Notes under the pieces: generated by a model
Seen by the model: only the letters and a program-made list of their open reading frames with translations
Database searches by the model: none
Told to the model about the DNA's origin: nothing
Shown: piece by piece, positions 18,609 through 28,638 of the stretch
Position numbering within the stretch: position 1 is the first letter of the stretch
Layout of the letters: every line of letters starts with the position of its first letter
NCBI RefSeq assembly: GCF_012641435.1
Contig: NZ_JABAIJ010000002.1
Span: 496,001 to 560,000, forward strand
Direction of reading: 5' to 3'
Origin: Rhizobium sp. P38BS-XIX
Lineage (GTDB): Bacteria; Pseudomonadota; Alphaproteobacteria; Rhizobiales; Rhizobiaceae
Length of the DNA stretch: 64,000 bases
Made by a program: the position numbers and the translations under genes

Positions 18609-19386
18609 TGTTGACCGCGAGTTCACCGCAGCGCAGGAAGTTTTGCGCCTATCCAACCTGAATGTAGGTTATGGCGGCCACCTCGTCATCGTCGGCGTCG
18701 ACCTGCTGATGCAGCGCGGCGATATCGTTGGCCTTCTAGGCGCCAACGGATCAGGTAAATCGACGCTGATCAAGGCAATCACTGGGCAACTGCGCCCAAG
18801 CGCTGGGGAGATCGTCGTTGATGGTATCGATCTCGCCCGAACGCCGGAACGAGCGAAGGCGCGCTTTGGCCTGGCCGTGGACGTCGCGGACCTGCCGCAA
18901 TCGCTTTCCGGCCAGCAGTATCTCGAACTCGTAGCCTCGCTTCGCTCCTGCCCGGCGGCGGATTGGCCAGACAGCAACCTGCCAGCGAGGCTGGGCATGT
19001 CAGCGTGGCTGGATCGGCCGATCGGTGAATATTCATTGGGTACGCGCGCCAAGATCTCGATCGCCGCAGCGCTGCTTGGCTCTCCGCCATTGCTGATCTT
19101 CGACGAATGCCTAAACGGCCTGGATCCACTCGCCGCTTGGGAGATGAAGTCGCTGATGATGGAGCTCGCCGCAAGCGGAAGACATGCGGTCCTCATCTCC
19201 ACGCACGACCTTGAGACGGTACCCCGTCTTTGCAATCGGGCGGTTTTCCTCGCCAGAGGCAAAGTTGCGCGATCATGGGAGCCTGATGATCTTGCCAGAA
19301 TGCGGCCGACGCCTGGCGCTTTCGAAGAATGCGTTATCGGCACACTCAAGGCACAACTGGAGGTACCGCCAAGATTCGGCATATAA
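18601..19386 (+). CDS. ABC transporter ATPase, exporter type
   Basis: A 261-residue ATPase. Walker A is GANGSGKST, Walker B is PLLIFDECLNGLDP, the switch histidine is in ISTHDLETV. The signature helix reads YSLGTRAKISIAAALL, with LGTRAK where most transporters have LSGGQ; such departures are seen in some ABC-2 exporters. The start at 18601 lies inside the permease gene, so the two are translationally coupled. A longer reading frame from 18469 exists but would run through the permease. Likely exports a small molecule, peptide or toxin; nothing nearby tells which. Confidence 0.85.
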   Translation: MVDVDREFTAAQEVLRLSNLNVGYGGHLVIVGVDLLMQRGDIVGLLGANGSGKSTLIKAITGQLRPSAGEIVVDGIDLARTPERAKARFGLAVDVADLPQSLSGQQYLELVASLRSCPAADWPDSNLPARLGMSAWLDRPIGEYSLGTRAKISIAAALLGSPPLLIFDECLNGLDPLAAWEMKSLMMELAASGRHAVLISTHDLETVPRLCNRAVFLARGKVARSWEPDDLARMRPTPGAFEECVIGTLKAQLEVPPRFGI

Positions 19387-19903
19387 GAACATTCCCGCAA
19401 ATTTAATGCCCGCGGAGAATCGAATTGATTGCGGCTCGGGTTGGCCTGGTAGACGGCCTCGACTCCATTCGAGAGTGGTCGCTCGAAGCCGGATGCCAGC
19501 AATCCTTCATCCGGCCTTCAATCGCTACCAAGCGACCATGCAAAGCAGATTGCTCGACGACTTCTGCGATAGGCTCGCGAACACTGACAACGGATTGCGA
19601 ACGTCCCCAGACGCAAGCATCCGGTGAGAAGAGCTTGAGGACCGAAGTGGTGGCAAGGAGCATACAATGCTCCCTCTCATCGTCCGTTCTGATCCAATCG
19701 CTTTTATGCCACCCTCGCGCCAGGTTGCACTTTTGGCCTTTCGCGAACTAGGCGACGACCAGCCGTCTGGGGATGGTAATCTGATGACCTACCGCGTATC
19801 TTTCGATAGAACCGGTATAATTACGCCCGTTGTATCAGAGAGTAAGTGTCCCTTAATACGCAAGCTGCCAAAATACGGGACGCAGCCTTGTTGGGAGACC
19901 TCA
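19387..19903. other. Intergenic stretch upstream of the HD-GYP gene
   Basis: No family-like coding sequence. Short frames here lack ribosome sites. The 3' end contains GGGAGA at 19893-19898, the ribosome site for the next gene. Confidence 0.4.
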
Positions 19904-20857
19904 ATGCTTAAACGGATCCGTGTTGGTCAATTGCGTATTGGGATGTATGTCACGGAGATTGATCTCCGGCGTCCGCAGGGTCAGTTTGTGCCTTTTCTGA
20001 TCCGAAATCGGCGCGACCTTGAGAAATTGATTGCTGCGTGCGCAATCAGTGCGCTTATTGATACGTCAAGAGGAATTGACGCTGGAAATTGCGACGTGAC
20101 CGAGCTGTCGAATCTTGAGCGTTTCGATCAGGACATCCGGACACGCTTTTCCGCGCACGAAATCTCTGACGCGAAGGCAACGATCGCCGTCGCTGCCCCA
20201 ATGATAAGCGAACTGCTCGCAACAGCCCGAAACAGTACCGTTGACCTGAGTTACGCCACGCGTGCCGTTTCTGAGTTGATGACGTCAAGTTTCGCGAATG
20301 CAGCGGCATTGGTGAGCCTTGCACGCCTGAAAAAGCGCGATGAGGCGACTTTTCTTCATTCGCTGTCAGTGAGCATGTTGATGATGACTTTCGGCCGCAG
20401 TCTCGGCCTGGACAAGGACTGCGTGCGGGATCTAGGCGTTGGCGGCCTTGTCCATGATATTGGCAAAGTGAAGATTCCAAACGAGATTTTGAACAAGTCC
20501 GGCACGCTCTCCGACGAGGAATATACGATCATCAAGTGTCACGCAGAGGTTGGTTACAAGCTCTTGAGTAAAACCGACAATGTGACACACGACGTGCTCG
20601 ATATCTGCCGGTATCATCACGAAAGAATCGACGGAACCGGTTACCCCCATGGTCTTTCGGGAGAAGCGATACCTTTCGTCGCGCGTATCGCGGCGATCTG
20701 TGATGTTTATGACGCGTTAACAACCATTAGATCTTATAAGCCTGCCTGGTCTCAACAACGAGCGGTTGAATGGATGATTAGTTCCACGGGGCAATTTGAT
20801 CGTACCCTTTTAAAATCATTCGTATCGGGAGTCGTGTTGAAAGGGGCCATCGGATAA
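19904..20857 (+). CDS. HD-GYP domain c-di-GMP phosphodiesterase with DUF3391 N-terminus
   Basis: A 317-residue protein from the ATG at 19904 (MLKRIRVGQLRIGMYVTEID). The N-terminal 120 residues match the DUF3391 domain usual in this group. The HD-GYP domain shows LHSLSVSMLMM, VHDIGKVKIPNEIL, HAEVGYKLL, HHERIDGTGYPHGLSGEAI and DVYDALTT. All metal ligands and the GYP motif are present, so hydrolysis of c-di-GMP to GMP is likely. A frame extension to 19667 has no support. No cyclase gene is in the window; an EAL protein lies at 39894-40661. Confidence 0.9.
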   Translation: MLKRIRVGQLRIGMYVTEIDLRRPQGQFVPFLIRNRRDLEKLIAACAISALIDTSRGIDAGNCDVTELSNLERFDQDIRTRFSAHEISDAKATIAVAAPMISELLATARNSTVDLSYATRAVSELMTSSFANAAALVSLARLKKRDEATFLHSLSVSMLMMTFGRSLGLDKDCVRDLGVGGLVHDIGKVKIPNEILNKSGTLSDEEYTIIKCHAEVGYKLLSKTDNVTHDVLDICRYHHERIDGTGYPHGLSGEAIPFVARIAAICDVYDALTTIRSYKPAWSQQRAVEWMISSTGQFDRTLLKSFVSGVVLKGAIG

Positions 20858-21067
20858 CAGGCTGACAAGTTAGGCATTTTAATAATGGCCAATTTGTCGC
20901 AACTACCGTCGGTCGCCGCTCCAAAATTTACGCCCGATCAGGAATGTACTTGAGAAGATCTGGATTGCCTTTAGGAGGAGAAGGCGGTCGCGGAAACCTT
21001 CACCTGTACGAAATCGTTAGCCTGCGGGCGCTTTCAAAAGCCTCGTCGTATTTTCGGAGTTACACTG

Positions 21068-21451
21068 ATGAACGCGGCGGAAAATAAACGGATTGCCAGA
21101 GCGATTGCCGAATTCGGCTCGGCGCAATATGACACTCCTTCCGGAGCGTTGCTCTCGCTTATGACAGAATTCCTTCACGAGGAAAAGTTACGCGATTTTT
21201 CGAAAGCAGTTGTTGCCTTTCGAGATTTGATCCCTGCCAACGCTCCTTTCGTCATTGACAAGGTGCCACAAAAAGTTGTCCGTTTTCTGCACCGTCAGCG
21301 CGGAATCGCGCCGAACGAATTCGAGCGCTGGGCAATCGATAATCCGGAATGGTCTTACAATTTAAAACTAGCTGTGCTCGAGCCAGACACATTCCAATTG
21401 GTCGTCGCTAATATCGAAGAATCGATCCGAGGTGATCGACCACTCTTCTAG
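21068..21451 (+). CDS. Hypothetical protein, 127 residues
   Basis: I do not recognise this protein. It is mainly helical, slightly acidic at the N-terminus, with a central basic stretch (KVPQKVVRFLHRQRG) and aromatic residues in FERWAIDNPEWSY. No signal peptide or membrane helix. CGGAG eight bases before the ATG supports the start. It stands alone, 210 bases after the HD-GYP gene on the same strand. Confidence 0.6.
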   Translation: MNAAENKRIARAIAEFGSAQYDTPSGALLSLMTEFLHEEKLRDFSKAVVAFRDLIPANAPFVIDKVPQKVVRFLHRQRGIAPNEFERWAIDNPEWSYNLKLAVLEPDTFQLVVANIEESIRGDRPLF

Positions 21452-21898
21452 GGTAGGTTAGCGCAGCCAATCGACGGACTGCGATTTCAGCAAAGCTAAA
21501 GACGCTTCTGGGTTCTAGCGTATGTCTTGAACCTTCGTTTAGACAGCGATCGCTCCTAAACGTACATCCGATCGGCCGTTCAGCTCGCATCTGCACGTTG
21601 AAGGTCTCGGCTTAGGCGTTTGCAACGACACGCAAGCGGGCTTAGTAGCGGTAGGCGGAATTTTCCATGTAGAACTCATCGTTGTCTTTGATGAACGTAC
21701 GCGCCCGCTGCCCAAACCGCATCGATTGGCATTTGCGCCAACGTCGTGCGCACGATCTTATTTTAGGATAGCTTAAGGTCTGAAAAGAGGATGATTTGAA
21801 AGTCGGTCGCCTTGCGAAAATTCGCCTACGGCCGTAAACTTCTGTCTAGGTCCGTCACTAAATCTAAATATATTTTGTCTGGCATCGGGAGGTCGCAG
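21452..21898. other. Intergenic stretch before the ArsR-type gene
   Basis: No intact gene. On the minus strand around 21630-21740 a short stretch (ARTFIKDNDEFYMENSAYRY) looks protein-like before a stop, perhaps a remnant, but I cannot name it. Confidence 0.3.
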
Positions 21899-22201
21899 AT
21901 GTATTCAGGTCCGAATGGAGGCATGGCACGCGCCGAAATGCATGCCGGGCTAATGAACGCGTTGTCGCATCCTACACGCCTCTTAATCTTGAATGCCATC
22001 CGTGCGCATGAACTCAGCGTAGGGCAGCTTTGCGAGGTCTGCCGGCTAAATCAATCAGTTATTTCACAACACCTTTCTCGTCTTAGAGATCAAGGCATCG
22101 TCAAAACCCGGCGCGAACATCAAATGATATTCTACCGCCTCGCATCGGAAGATGCCGAAAGATTGCTTGTAACCCTTAGCGACATTCAGTTCCACAATTG
22201 A
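21899..22201 (+). CDS. ArsR/SmtB-family transcriptional regulator
   Basis: A 100-residue winged-helix regulator: LMNALSHPTRLLILNAIRAH, SVGQLCEVCRLNQSVISQHL, SRLRDQGIVKTRREHQMIFY. This is the ArsR fold that releases DNA on metal or redox signals. A possible sensor pair is C41 and C44 in QLCEVC at the recognition helix, as in some metal- or sulfide-responding members; this is inference. Start ATG at 21899 has GGGAGG in front; the frame continues upstream to 21812 without a ribosome site. No obvious target gene is adjacent. Confidence 0.85.
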   Translation: MYSGPNGGMARAEMHAGLMNALSHPTRLLILNAIRAHELSVGQLCEVCRLNQSVISQHLSRLRDQGIVKTRREHQMIFYRLASEDAERLLVTLSDIQFHN

Positions 22202-22444
22202 GTCCCTTTAACGCCTGTCGGGCTTTTGGCGCGCTTTTGTCGCTCGAATGGTCTTGTCGCGGCCTTTACAAAGACTTTTCATACCCCCGCTTTCGTCCCA
22301 CTTGGAGATGGATAAAGAAAAGGGGATGTTCTGTCCTAGGTACCATGCTTATTTCTCGCGGCATTTTCACGCTTTTCGAAATCAACGCTTTGATTTATCG
22401 CCATATGAAATCCATCATAAGCGGCCAGTGAACGGATTTTCAGC
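22202..22444. other. Intergenic stretch
   Basis: Only weak, low-quality reading frames. Nothing recognised. Confidence 0.3.
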
Positions 22445-22749
22445 TCAGACAGATATCTTTGCCCCGTCAGCCATGACGCGTTCGATCATTTCTGGATCGT
22501 AGTTTTCATCCGTCAGGAACTCGCGGACCCGCGGGCACCTCCGTCCCACGACCTGATCTCGGCGGGCAACTCCTGCAGGCATTTCAATGCCACGCCGGGT
22601 AAACCGGTGGTGCCGTCTTCAGTGCTGTTATGGACATGGGCCATTTCGATAACGTTGGTGTTGGCGGCAATTTCGTGGAGGAGCTCAAGGTCCTCGCCGA
22701 TCATGGTGGCGACGTCGTCGATCGCATAGATGTGCGTCGAACGAGCCAT
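22445..22749 (-). pseudogene. Small hypothetical protein, frameshifted
   Basis: The leftward frame starts well (MARSTHIYAIDDVATMIGED, LLHEIAANTNVIEMAHVHN, LQELPAEIRSWDGGA). It then loses sense near 22530, while the next frame carries a fitting end (VREFLTDENYDPEMIERVMA, then DGAKISV and a stop at 22445). One base change near 22530 would give a protein of about 101 residues. The function is unknown. The two halves flow as one acidic protein, so a recent indel or a sequencing error is likely. Confidence 0.55.
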
Positions 22750-23611
22750 CAGACTGCCTTTTGCAGAGCGGTGGTTGCCGGCATCATAGCTTTCGAACCG
22801 GGCAGTCTTTTGTCTGTCCCAAAACCCTGTCAGCTAAGTTTCCGGGTGATAGCCATGTAACTTGGCCGCCTCGACGATGGTCAGATTATGGCGATACGCT
22901 CTCCGCCGTCATATGCCAGTTCTTTCTGTCAATTCCAATGCCCCGTTCATTTTCCTAAATCGGGGATGACGTTGAGGTCTATTCCCCCTGCCATCGGTAT
23001 TTTGGATCAAGAGTTCCTGTTGCCGTGTCGAGGACGAGCAAAAGGCCGGCTCCTAAATGTTTTTGGTGCCGACAGGCGTTGATCGAACTGGACAGACTGG
23101 TTTCAGGCGGTGCGAAGGCGGCAGTTCTAGGCGTTCCACCACCAAACCAACACCCCGATCGAAAAGACTCGCCCCCGAATAGCGACGTCTCCACCGTCCC
23201 GCTGCAAGCGTCGGCTAATGGCGATTTGCAGCTTATGTCCATCCTTCGCTTGTTTACGACCCGTCACTTGGTTGCGGCGTCGCCTTCGTGATCCCTGCTC
23301 CCGCGCGAAATCCATCGAACATCAGACGTGCTCGTCATAATGCGGAAATCGATTTCGAAGGGACGGTCGGCGCCACGTGTTGCAACGAACGCCGCCCTCA
23401 ACCGGTCCTGGTCGGCAGGTGCACAACGCGACACCCGCCGAGTTGATAGCCCGTGGAGTTCGTCGACGCTCTATTCAGACTACGAAACCGCTTGGCTCAC
23501 ACCTAATTCTCTTTCACCAAAAGCAAAAACTAGCCCGAATTTAGAACTAGCGGGCTCGACAAGCGTTATCAATGGCCTAACTCAGCTCCGCAACCATTGC
23601 CTGGATATGCC
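22750..23611. other. Long intergenic region before the hybrid kinase
   Basis: About 860 bases with no gene I can support on either strand. Frames at 23025-23291 and 23328-23621 have odd composition and no ribosome sites. Probably decayed sequence plus the kinase promoter. Confidence 0.4.
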
Positions 23612-26600
23612 ATGCCGCTAAAAGTTTCTGATCAGTATCTGGATGTATTCGTCGGTGACAGTGAAATGGCGCATATGATGCGCCAGCATGATTGGCCGAA
23701 TAGTTCGCTCGGCACACCTGACACTTGGCCAGAGGCTCTGAAAGTGGCGCTGCGCTTGCTGCTGACGTCAAAGTTCGAAATGTGGCTCGGTTGGGGTCCC
23801 GACATCGCGTTTTTCTATAACGACGCCTATCGGCCGACACTGGGAAACAAGCATCCTAACGCCCTCGCCGTGCCGACCAAAGTCCTGTACGCCGAGATCT
23901 GGGATGACGTAAAAGGTCGGCTTGCTACGGTCTATGAAAACGGCCAAGCGACTTGGGACCGGGCGCTTCTTCTTCTACTTGAGCGCAACGGCTATCCCGA
24001 GGAGACCTATCATACTTTCTCCTACAGCCCGCTAATCGGTGACACCGGTAAGGTAGAGGGCGTATTCTGCGCCGTGGCCGAGGAGACCGAGCGCGTCATC
24101 GGTGAGAGGCGCATTTCCACGATGCGTGCGCTAGCCTCGGAACTTGCGGCTGTCGATACGCGACTTGACGTCATCAGCGCCTCTTACGGTGCTTTAAAGG
24201 ACAACCTTCAGGACCTGCCGTTCAGTGCCCTCTATCTTTTCGACGAAAATGGCACCGCGAAACGGGAGTGGGTATGCGGCGCGCCAGATGACCATCCACT
24301 GATGCCCTTGGAAATCGTCAGCGGCGCTGGTTTCTGGAAGGTGGAGCGCGCGTGGACGGAGCAAGCCGTCGAGCTGATTGAGTTAATGGGCATTGGTGAC
24401 ATTCCTTCGGGACCGTGGCCGAAGTCACCGAAACAGGCGGCGGTCGTCCCGCTGATTGGACAGGGCGGAGGTAAGCCGAAAGGAATATTGATCAGTGGAC
24501 TAAATCCCCACCGTGCGGTCGACGACGAGTATCTCGACTTCCTCAAGCTGATCGCCGGGCAGATCGCCTCGCGGCTGGCAAGCGCAGAAGCATTCGAAAC
24601 GGAACGCCGTCGGGCCGCGGCTTTGGCGGAAGCCGCCCAACTGCGAGAGCAAGCCGCGGTCGCTCTTGAACAGCTCAATCGCCAACTTTCCTCGGAAATC
24701 GAACTTCGTACCGCCGAGCGTGATCGGATGCGAGATCTGTTCCAGCAGGCGCCGAGCTTCATGTGTATCCTGAGAGGGCCGGATCATGTCTTCGAGCTCG
24801 TCAATGACGCCTACCTGCAACTGGTCGGGAACCGTCAGCTCCTGGGTCTGAGCGTCAGGGATGCTTTGCCCGAGGTTGAAGGACAGGGTTTCTTCGACTT
24901 GCTCGATAGCGTTTTCCAAACAGGCAAGCCTTATATTGGACGCAACCTCCAAGTGTTCCTTAAGCGCGAGGGCGGTAAAGAAACCGATGAGCGGTTCATC
25001 AACTTGATCTACCAGCCGATATCCGACGCAGTTGGCAATGTGACAGGCATTTTCGTTGACGGGTTCGACGTCACCCATCAGAAGCGGGCGGAAGATCAGC
25101 TCCAGAGCCTCAATCATACGCTTGAACAACGCGTCGAGCAGCGCACCCATGAACTGCGATCGGCACTCCTGCGGTTGGAGAAGGAAACCGTCGAGCGCGA
25201 AACCGCTCAGATGGCTCTACGGCAGGCGCAAAAAATGGAGGCGCTCGGCAATCTCACCGGCGGGGTCGCACACGACTTCAACAATCTCCTGCAGGTCGTG
25301 AGCGGCAATCTGCAACTCCTGTCCAGAGACATCGACGGCAATACGAGGGCGGAGCAACGCCTGGGGAACGCTTTGGCTGGCGTTGCCCGAGGCGCGAAAC
25401 TGGCCTCGCAACTTCTGGCTTTTGGGCGCCGCCAGCCGCTAGAACCCAAGGTCGTTAATTGCCGCAAGCTTATCCAGAATATGGACGACATGCTTCGGCG
25501 CGCCTTGGGCGACGAGATCGAGCTTGAAACCGTGGTCTCCGGCGGGTTGTGGAACACCCTGATCGATCCCGGCCAGCTGGAAAATGCAATCCTGAACCTC
25601 GCGATCAACGCACGCGATGCGATGGACGGCTGCGGACGGCTGACGATCGAGACAGCGAACGCCGTGCTCGATGATGACTACGCCGGCATGCATGAGGACG
25701 TTCGTCCTGGTCAATACGTCTTGGTCGCCGTGACGGACACAGGATCAGGGATACCGGCCGATATTATCGATCACGTGCTCGAACCGTTCTTCAGCACGAA
25801 GTCCGAAGGTAAGGGAACTGGTCTTGGGCTTTCGATGGTCTACGGATTCCTGAAGCAGTCCGGCGGACACCTCAAGATATATACCGAGGTCGGCCATGGC
25901 ACGACGATGAAACTCTATATGCCGCGCACCATGCAAATCGAGGACGGGCTGGCGAACCTGAAAGCTATCCCGGTCAAGGGTGGCACAGAGACCGTTCTCG
26001 TAGTCGAAGACGACGACGGAGTGCGGGATACCTCGGTCGCACTTTTGACCGATCTCGGGTACCGCGTTCTCAAAGCCCATGATGCCCAGTCCGCCTTTGC
26101 TATCGTCAATAGCGGCATGCCGATCGATCTTTTGTTCACTGACGTCGTAATGCCCGGCCCCATGCGCAGTACGGAGCTTGCAAGAAAAGCAAAGGCGCTT
26201 CTTCCTAACATGGCTGTGCTCTACACGTCGGGCTACACCGAAAACTCAATCGTGCACGGGGGCAGGTTGGATGCCGGAGTGGAACTGCTCTCCAAGCCCT
26301 ATACCCGCGAAACACTTGCCCGGAAAATTCGGCACGTCCTGAGCAACGCGCGCCAGCATCAGATTGCCGTGGAGCGATTGGAACGGCAGGAGCAAGTGCC
26401 TCCTTTCACACAGAAGGTCGGTCGAAGGGAAAGTGCGAGAGTACTCGTGGTGGAAGACGAGCCACTGATCCTGATGTCGACGGTCGATATGGTCAGCGAG
26501 CTCGGCCATACGGCTTACGAAGCCGGCTCAGCGGAAGATGCGCTTGCGTTGCTCGAAACCCATGACGTTGATGTCCTGCTTACCGATGTTGGCCTGCCCG

Positions 26601-26785
26601 GCATGTCGGGGACCGATCTGGCCCGACAGGTCCGGGAGCGCTGGCCTTCCGTGCGCATCGTGTTTGCAAGTGGTGACGATAGCGCCGGGTCGGCCTCGGG
26701 TATAGACAACGCACTTCATCTGCCAAAGCCATTCACGATCGAAGGATTGGCCGAGATCCTGTCATACTCACAGGAAAACATGTGA
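23612..26785 (+). CDS. Hybrid histidine kinase (PAS-GAF-PAS-HisKA-HATPase-REC-REC)
   Basis: A soluble 1057-residue hybrid sensor kinase from the ATG at 23612 (TTG at 23597 is the alternative). Order: PAS-like N-terminal domain (LGWGPDIAFFYNDAYRPTLG), GAF-like domain (FSALYLFDENGTAKREWVCG), coiled coil near 330-380, PAS (APSFMCILRGPDHVFELVND), then HisKA with H554 in [12 protein letters not shown]. The ATPase has [12 protein letters not shown] and [12 protein letters not shown]. Two receiver domains follow: VLVVEDDDGVRDT with LLFTDVVMP, and VLVVEDEPLILMS with VLLTDVGLPG. No membrane helix, so the signal is cytoplasmic. From HisKA to the first receiver it is closely similar to the kinase at 36507-39692. 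No separate response regulator lies nearby. Confidence 0.92.
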   Translation: MPLKVSDQYLDVFVGDSEMAHMMRQHDWPNSSLGTPDTWPEALKVALRLLLTSKFEMWLGWGPDIAFFYNDAYRPTLGNKHPNALAVPTKVLYAEIWDDVKGRLATVYENGQATWDRALLLLLERNGYPEETYHTFSYSPLIGDTGKVEGVFCAVAEETERVIGERRISTMRALASELAAVDTRLDVISASYGALKDNLQDLPFSALYLFDENGTAKREWVCGAPDDHPLMPLEIVSGAGFWKVERAWTEQAVELIELMGIGDIPSGPWPKSPKQAAVVPLIGQGGGKPKGILISGLNPHRAVDDEYLDFLKLIAGQIASRLASAEAFETERRRAAALAEAAQLREQAAVALEQLNRQLSSEIELRTAERDRMRDLFQQAPSFMCILRGPDHVFELVNDAYLQLVGNRQLLGLSVRDALPEVEGQGFFDLLDSVFQTGKPYIGRNLQVFLKREGGKETDERFINLIYQPISDAVGNVTGIFVDGFDVTHQKRAEDQLQSLNHTLEQRVEQRTHELRSALLRLEKETVERETAQMALRQAQKMEALGNLTGGVAHDFNNLLQVVSGNLQLLSRDIDGNTRAEQRLGNALAGVARGAKLASQLLAFGRRQPLEPKVVNCRKLIQNMDDMLRRALGDEIELETVVSGGLWNTLIDPGQLENAILNLAINARDAMDGCGRLTIETANAVLDDDYAGMHEDVRPGQYVLVAVTDTGSGIPADIIDHVLEPFFSTKSEGKGTGLGLSMVYGFLKQSGGHLKIYTEVGHGTTMKLYMPRTMQIEDGLANLKAIPVKGGTETVLVVEDDDGVRDTSVALLTDLGYRVLKAHDAQSAFAIVNSGMPIDLLFTDVVMPGPMRSTELARKAKALLPNMAVLYTSGYTENSIVHGGRLDAGVELLSKPYTRETLARKIRHVLSNARQHQIAVERLERQEQVPPFTQKVGRRESARVLVVEDEPLILMSTVDMVSELGHTAYEAGSAEDALALLETHDVDVLLTDVGLPGMSGTDLARQVRERWPSVRIVFASGDDSAGSASGIDNALHLPKPFTIEGLAEILSYSQENM

Positions 26786-27133
26786 ATGAGATCCGATGCC
26801 CGTGGTGTGGCAGATCGAATTGCTGACGAAAGGTATGCTGTTCAAGTGCGCAACAGGACGCTGCGAGGGTTGATCTATCGTATTGGTTGTCTTGGCGGAA
26901 CTGCATTCGTAAACGGACAAAAAATCTTTAGATGGATCCGCTGTCATTCGCTCGTAATCTCTTAACACGCCTTCTCCAACCTGGTCCGACGGCTCCAATG
27001 GACGCTCGATCAATATCTCAAGCAGGCACGTGAGGACGAAGTTGCAAAAGTCAATCGGCGCCACGGTTAGGGAAAGCCAAACAATCTCCGGAGGAAAGTG
27101 AACGGTTTTGAGGCGAGGAGGCCGAAATCTATC
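26786..27133. other. Convergent intergenic region between two kinases
   Basis: The rightward hybrid kinase and leftward HWE kinase converge here. A short helical stretch read rightward (YLKQAREDEVAKVNRRHG, near 27010-27069) could be the end of a lost gene. Nothing else is recognised. Confidence 0.3.
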
Positions 27134-28129
27134 TTAGGAAGGCGGCGCCAGAGACCCGAGGCCGACCTGGATACGATCGAGTGGCGCTGCGAACCTCCAG
27201 ACGACCAGTCCACCATCAAAACTCCAGGTCGCCTGACCCGAGAGAGCGGATGGCACCAGCTTAGAGAGGACGAGAGCGCCAAAGCCTTCTTCCTGCGCCA
27301 GTAAATCTGCATAAGCCACTGCTGGCTCAGACCAGGTGAGCTCGAACCTGTCGACACCCTCTTCGCTCGTTAGTCGCCACGTGACAGATATGCCGCCGAC
27401 ATCCTCAACGCCGAAGCGCATCGCATTCATGATCAGTTCGTGGAAGGCCATGCCAAGATTGAGAACAGCATTGGCGTCAAGAACGATCTCCGGGCCGATA
27501 ATCTGGGCCGGCTGCAGAGCTTCGAAGGGTTTGAGCTGATGAGCCACCAGATCGGCAAGGCTGACGCCGGCCCAATCGACCTGCGAGAGAAGATCATGCG
27601 AATGTGACAGCGCCATGATGCGCTCCCGGACCCGCTTCTCAAAATCTTCGATTGAGCGAGACCGTGTTGCCGTCTGCCGGATGACCGCCAGGATGACAGC
27701 ATACTGATTTTTGACGCGGTGATTGATTTCTCGCGTCAAAAGACGGAGCCGGCGATCGCTCTCGCGCGTCTCCGAGATGTCTCGGGCGATGCTGGATGCA
27801 CCGACGAGCTTGCCAGCGCGGCTTTTGATGGGGGAGATGGTGATCGAGATCGGGATTATCCGTCCATCTCGGTGCCGGCGCGTCGTCTGGAAAGGTTCAA
27901 TCCGCGCCCCTAGCTTCAGCCGCCGCAGGATATCCGCTTCCTCATCCCGTTTGTCATCAGGAATGATCAGATAGATCGGCTTTCCGACTGCCTCGCTTTC
28001 CGGAAAACCGAACATGCGCTCGGCAGCCTTGTTCCAGCTGACGATCGTACCGAAAAGATCCTTGCTGATGATCGCGTCGAAAGAAGACTCGACGATGGCT
28101 GCGAGGCGTTCTGCGCTATGCTCTTCCAT
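27134..28129 (-). CDS. PAS domain HWE-family histidine kinase
   Basis: A 331-residue soluble kinase. Residues 5-125 are a PAS domain with PAC tail (ESSFDAIISKDLFGTIVSWN, KAAERMFGFPESEAVGK, RHRDGRIIPISITISPI). The kinase core is of the HWE type common in rhizobia: H137 in REINHRVKNQYAVILAVIRQ, ELIMNAMRFG, and the WSE of LTWSEPA. There is no receiver domain, so an external partner is needed, often a general stress response regulator in this group. Which one is not shown by the sequence. It converges on the hybrid kinase gene. Confidence 0.9.
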   Translation of the reverse strand: MEEHSAERLAAIVESSFDAIISKDLFGTIVSWNKAAERMFGFPESEAVGKPIYLIIPDDKRDEEADILRRLKLGARIEPFQTTRRHRDGRIIPISITISPIKSRAGKLVGASSIARDISETRESDRRLRLLTREINHRVKNQYAVILAVIRQTATRSRSIEDFEKRVRERIMALSHSHDLLSQVDWAGVSLADLVAHQLKPFEALQPAQIIGPEIVLDANAVLNLGMAFHELIMNAMRFGVEDVGGISVTWRLTSEEGVDRFELTWSEPAVAYADLLAQEEGFGALVLSKLVPSALSGQATWSFDGGLVVWRFAAPLDRIQVGLGSLAPPS

Positions 28130-28267
28130 GTACGACCGCTTGGCTTGTTGCTACTTCGCTGGGGTGATCTAGGCAGGCGCCCGACAGATCAACCCGGCAC
28201 ACCGCTAGAAAGTTCAAGGCGCTCGCATTTTTGCTGAAGCTTGTGGCTCCGCTGACCTCTATTGCTG

Positions 28268-28543
28268 TCAGGCGCGGTCGTAGGTAAATGACGTCAGCAA
28301 CGTCGTTACGAAATTGCTGGCCCGTTCCTTGACGAGCATTTCCGTCCACTCGTCAGTGCCGCGAAGCCTCAGATCCGTGTAGATACTGTCGACCGCAGCT
28401 TCTTCGATCCGCTTGATGTGCGTCTTAAATGACGCCTCACCGCCGGCATGATACATGTCACGGATGACCATGCGCAGGATTTCCTGAATCGCAATTTGCC
28501 AGGACGTGTTGATTGCCTGAAGTTCGTTCGTATCCGGTGCCAT
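28268..28543 (-). CDS. Hypothetical protein, about 91 residues
   Basis: A mostly helical, acidic protein (MAPDTNELQAINTSWQIAIQ, MVIRDMYHAGGEASFKTH, VKERASNFVTTLLTSFTYDR). I know no function. The ATG at 28541-28543 has GAGGAG upstream, which decides this start over the longer frame to 28588. It is one of a row of small leftward genes reaching 31.8 kb. Confidence 0.6.
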   Translation of the reverse strand: MAPDTNELQAINTSWQIAIQEILRMVIRDMYHAGGEASFKTHIKRIEEAAVDSIYTDLRLRGTDEWTEMLVKERASNFVTTLLTSFTYDRA

Positions 28544-28638
28544 GGTCGGCTCCTCGAAACTGAGTAAGTTCGGGAATGACGGCGTCACGCCCTGATCTGT
28601 TCCACGAACCCATCCAATAAAAGGCGGGCCCGTGGATA

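Noticed and set aside
18669-19502. 277-codon minus-strand frame
   Set aside because: Antisense to the ABC ATPase gene with intact motifs.
22198-22431. 77-codon plus-strand frame after the ArsR gene
   Set aside because: Begins at the ArsR stop, but the translation is rich in Arg, Trp and Cys with no ribosome site or likeness.
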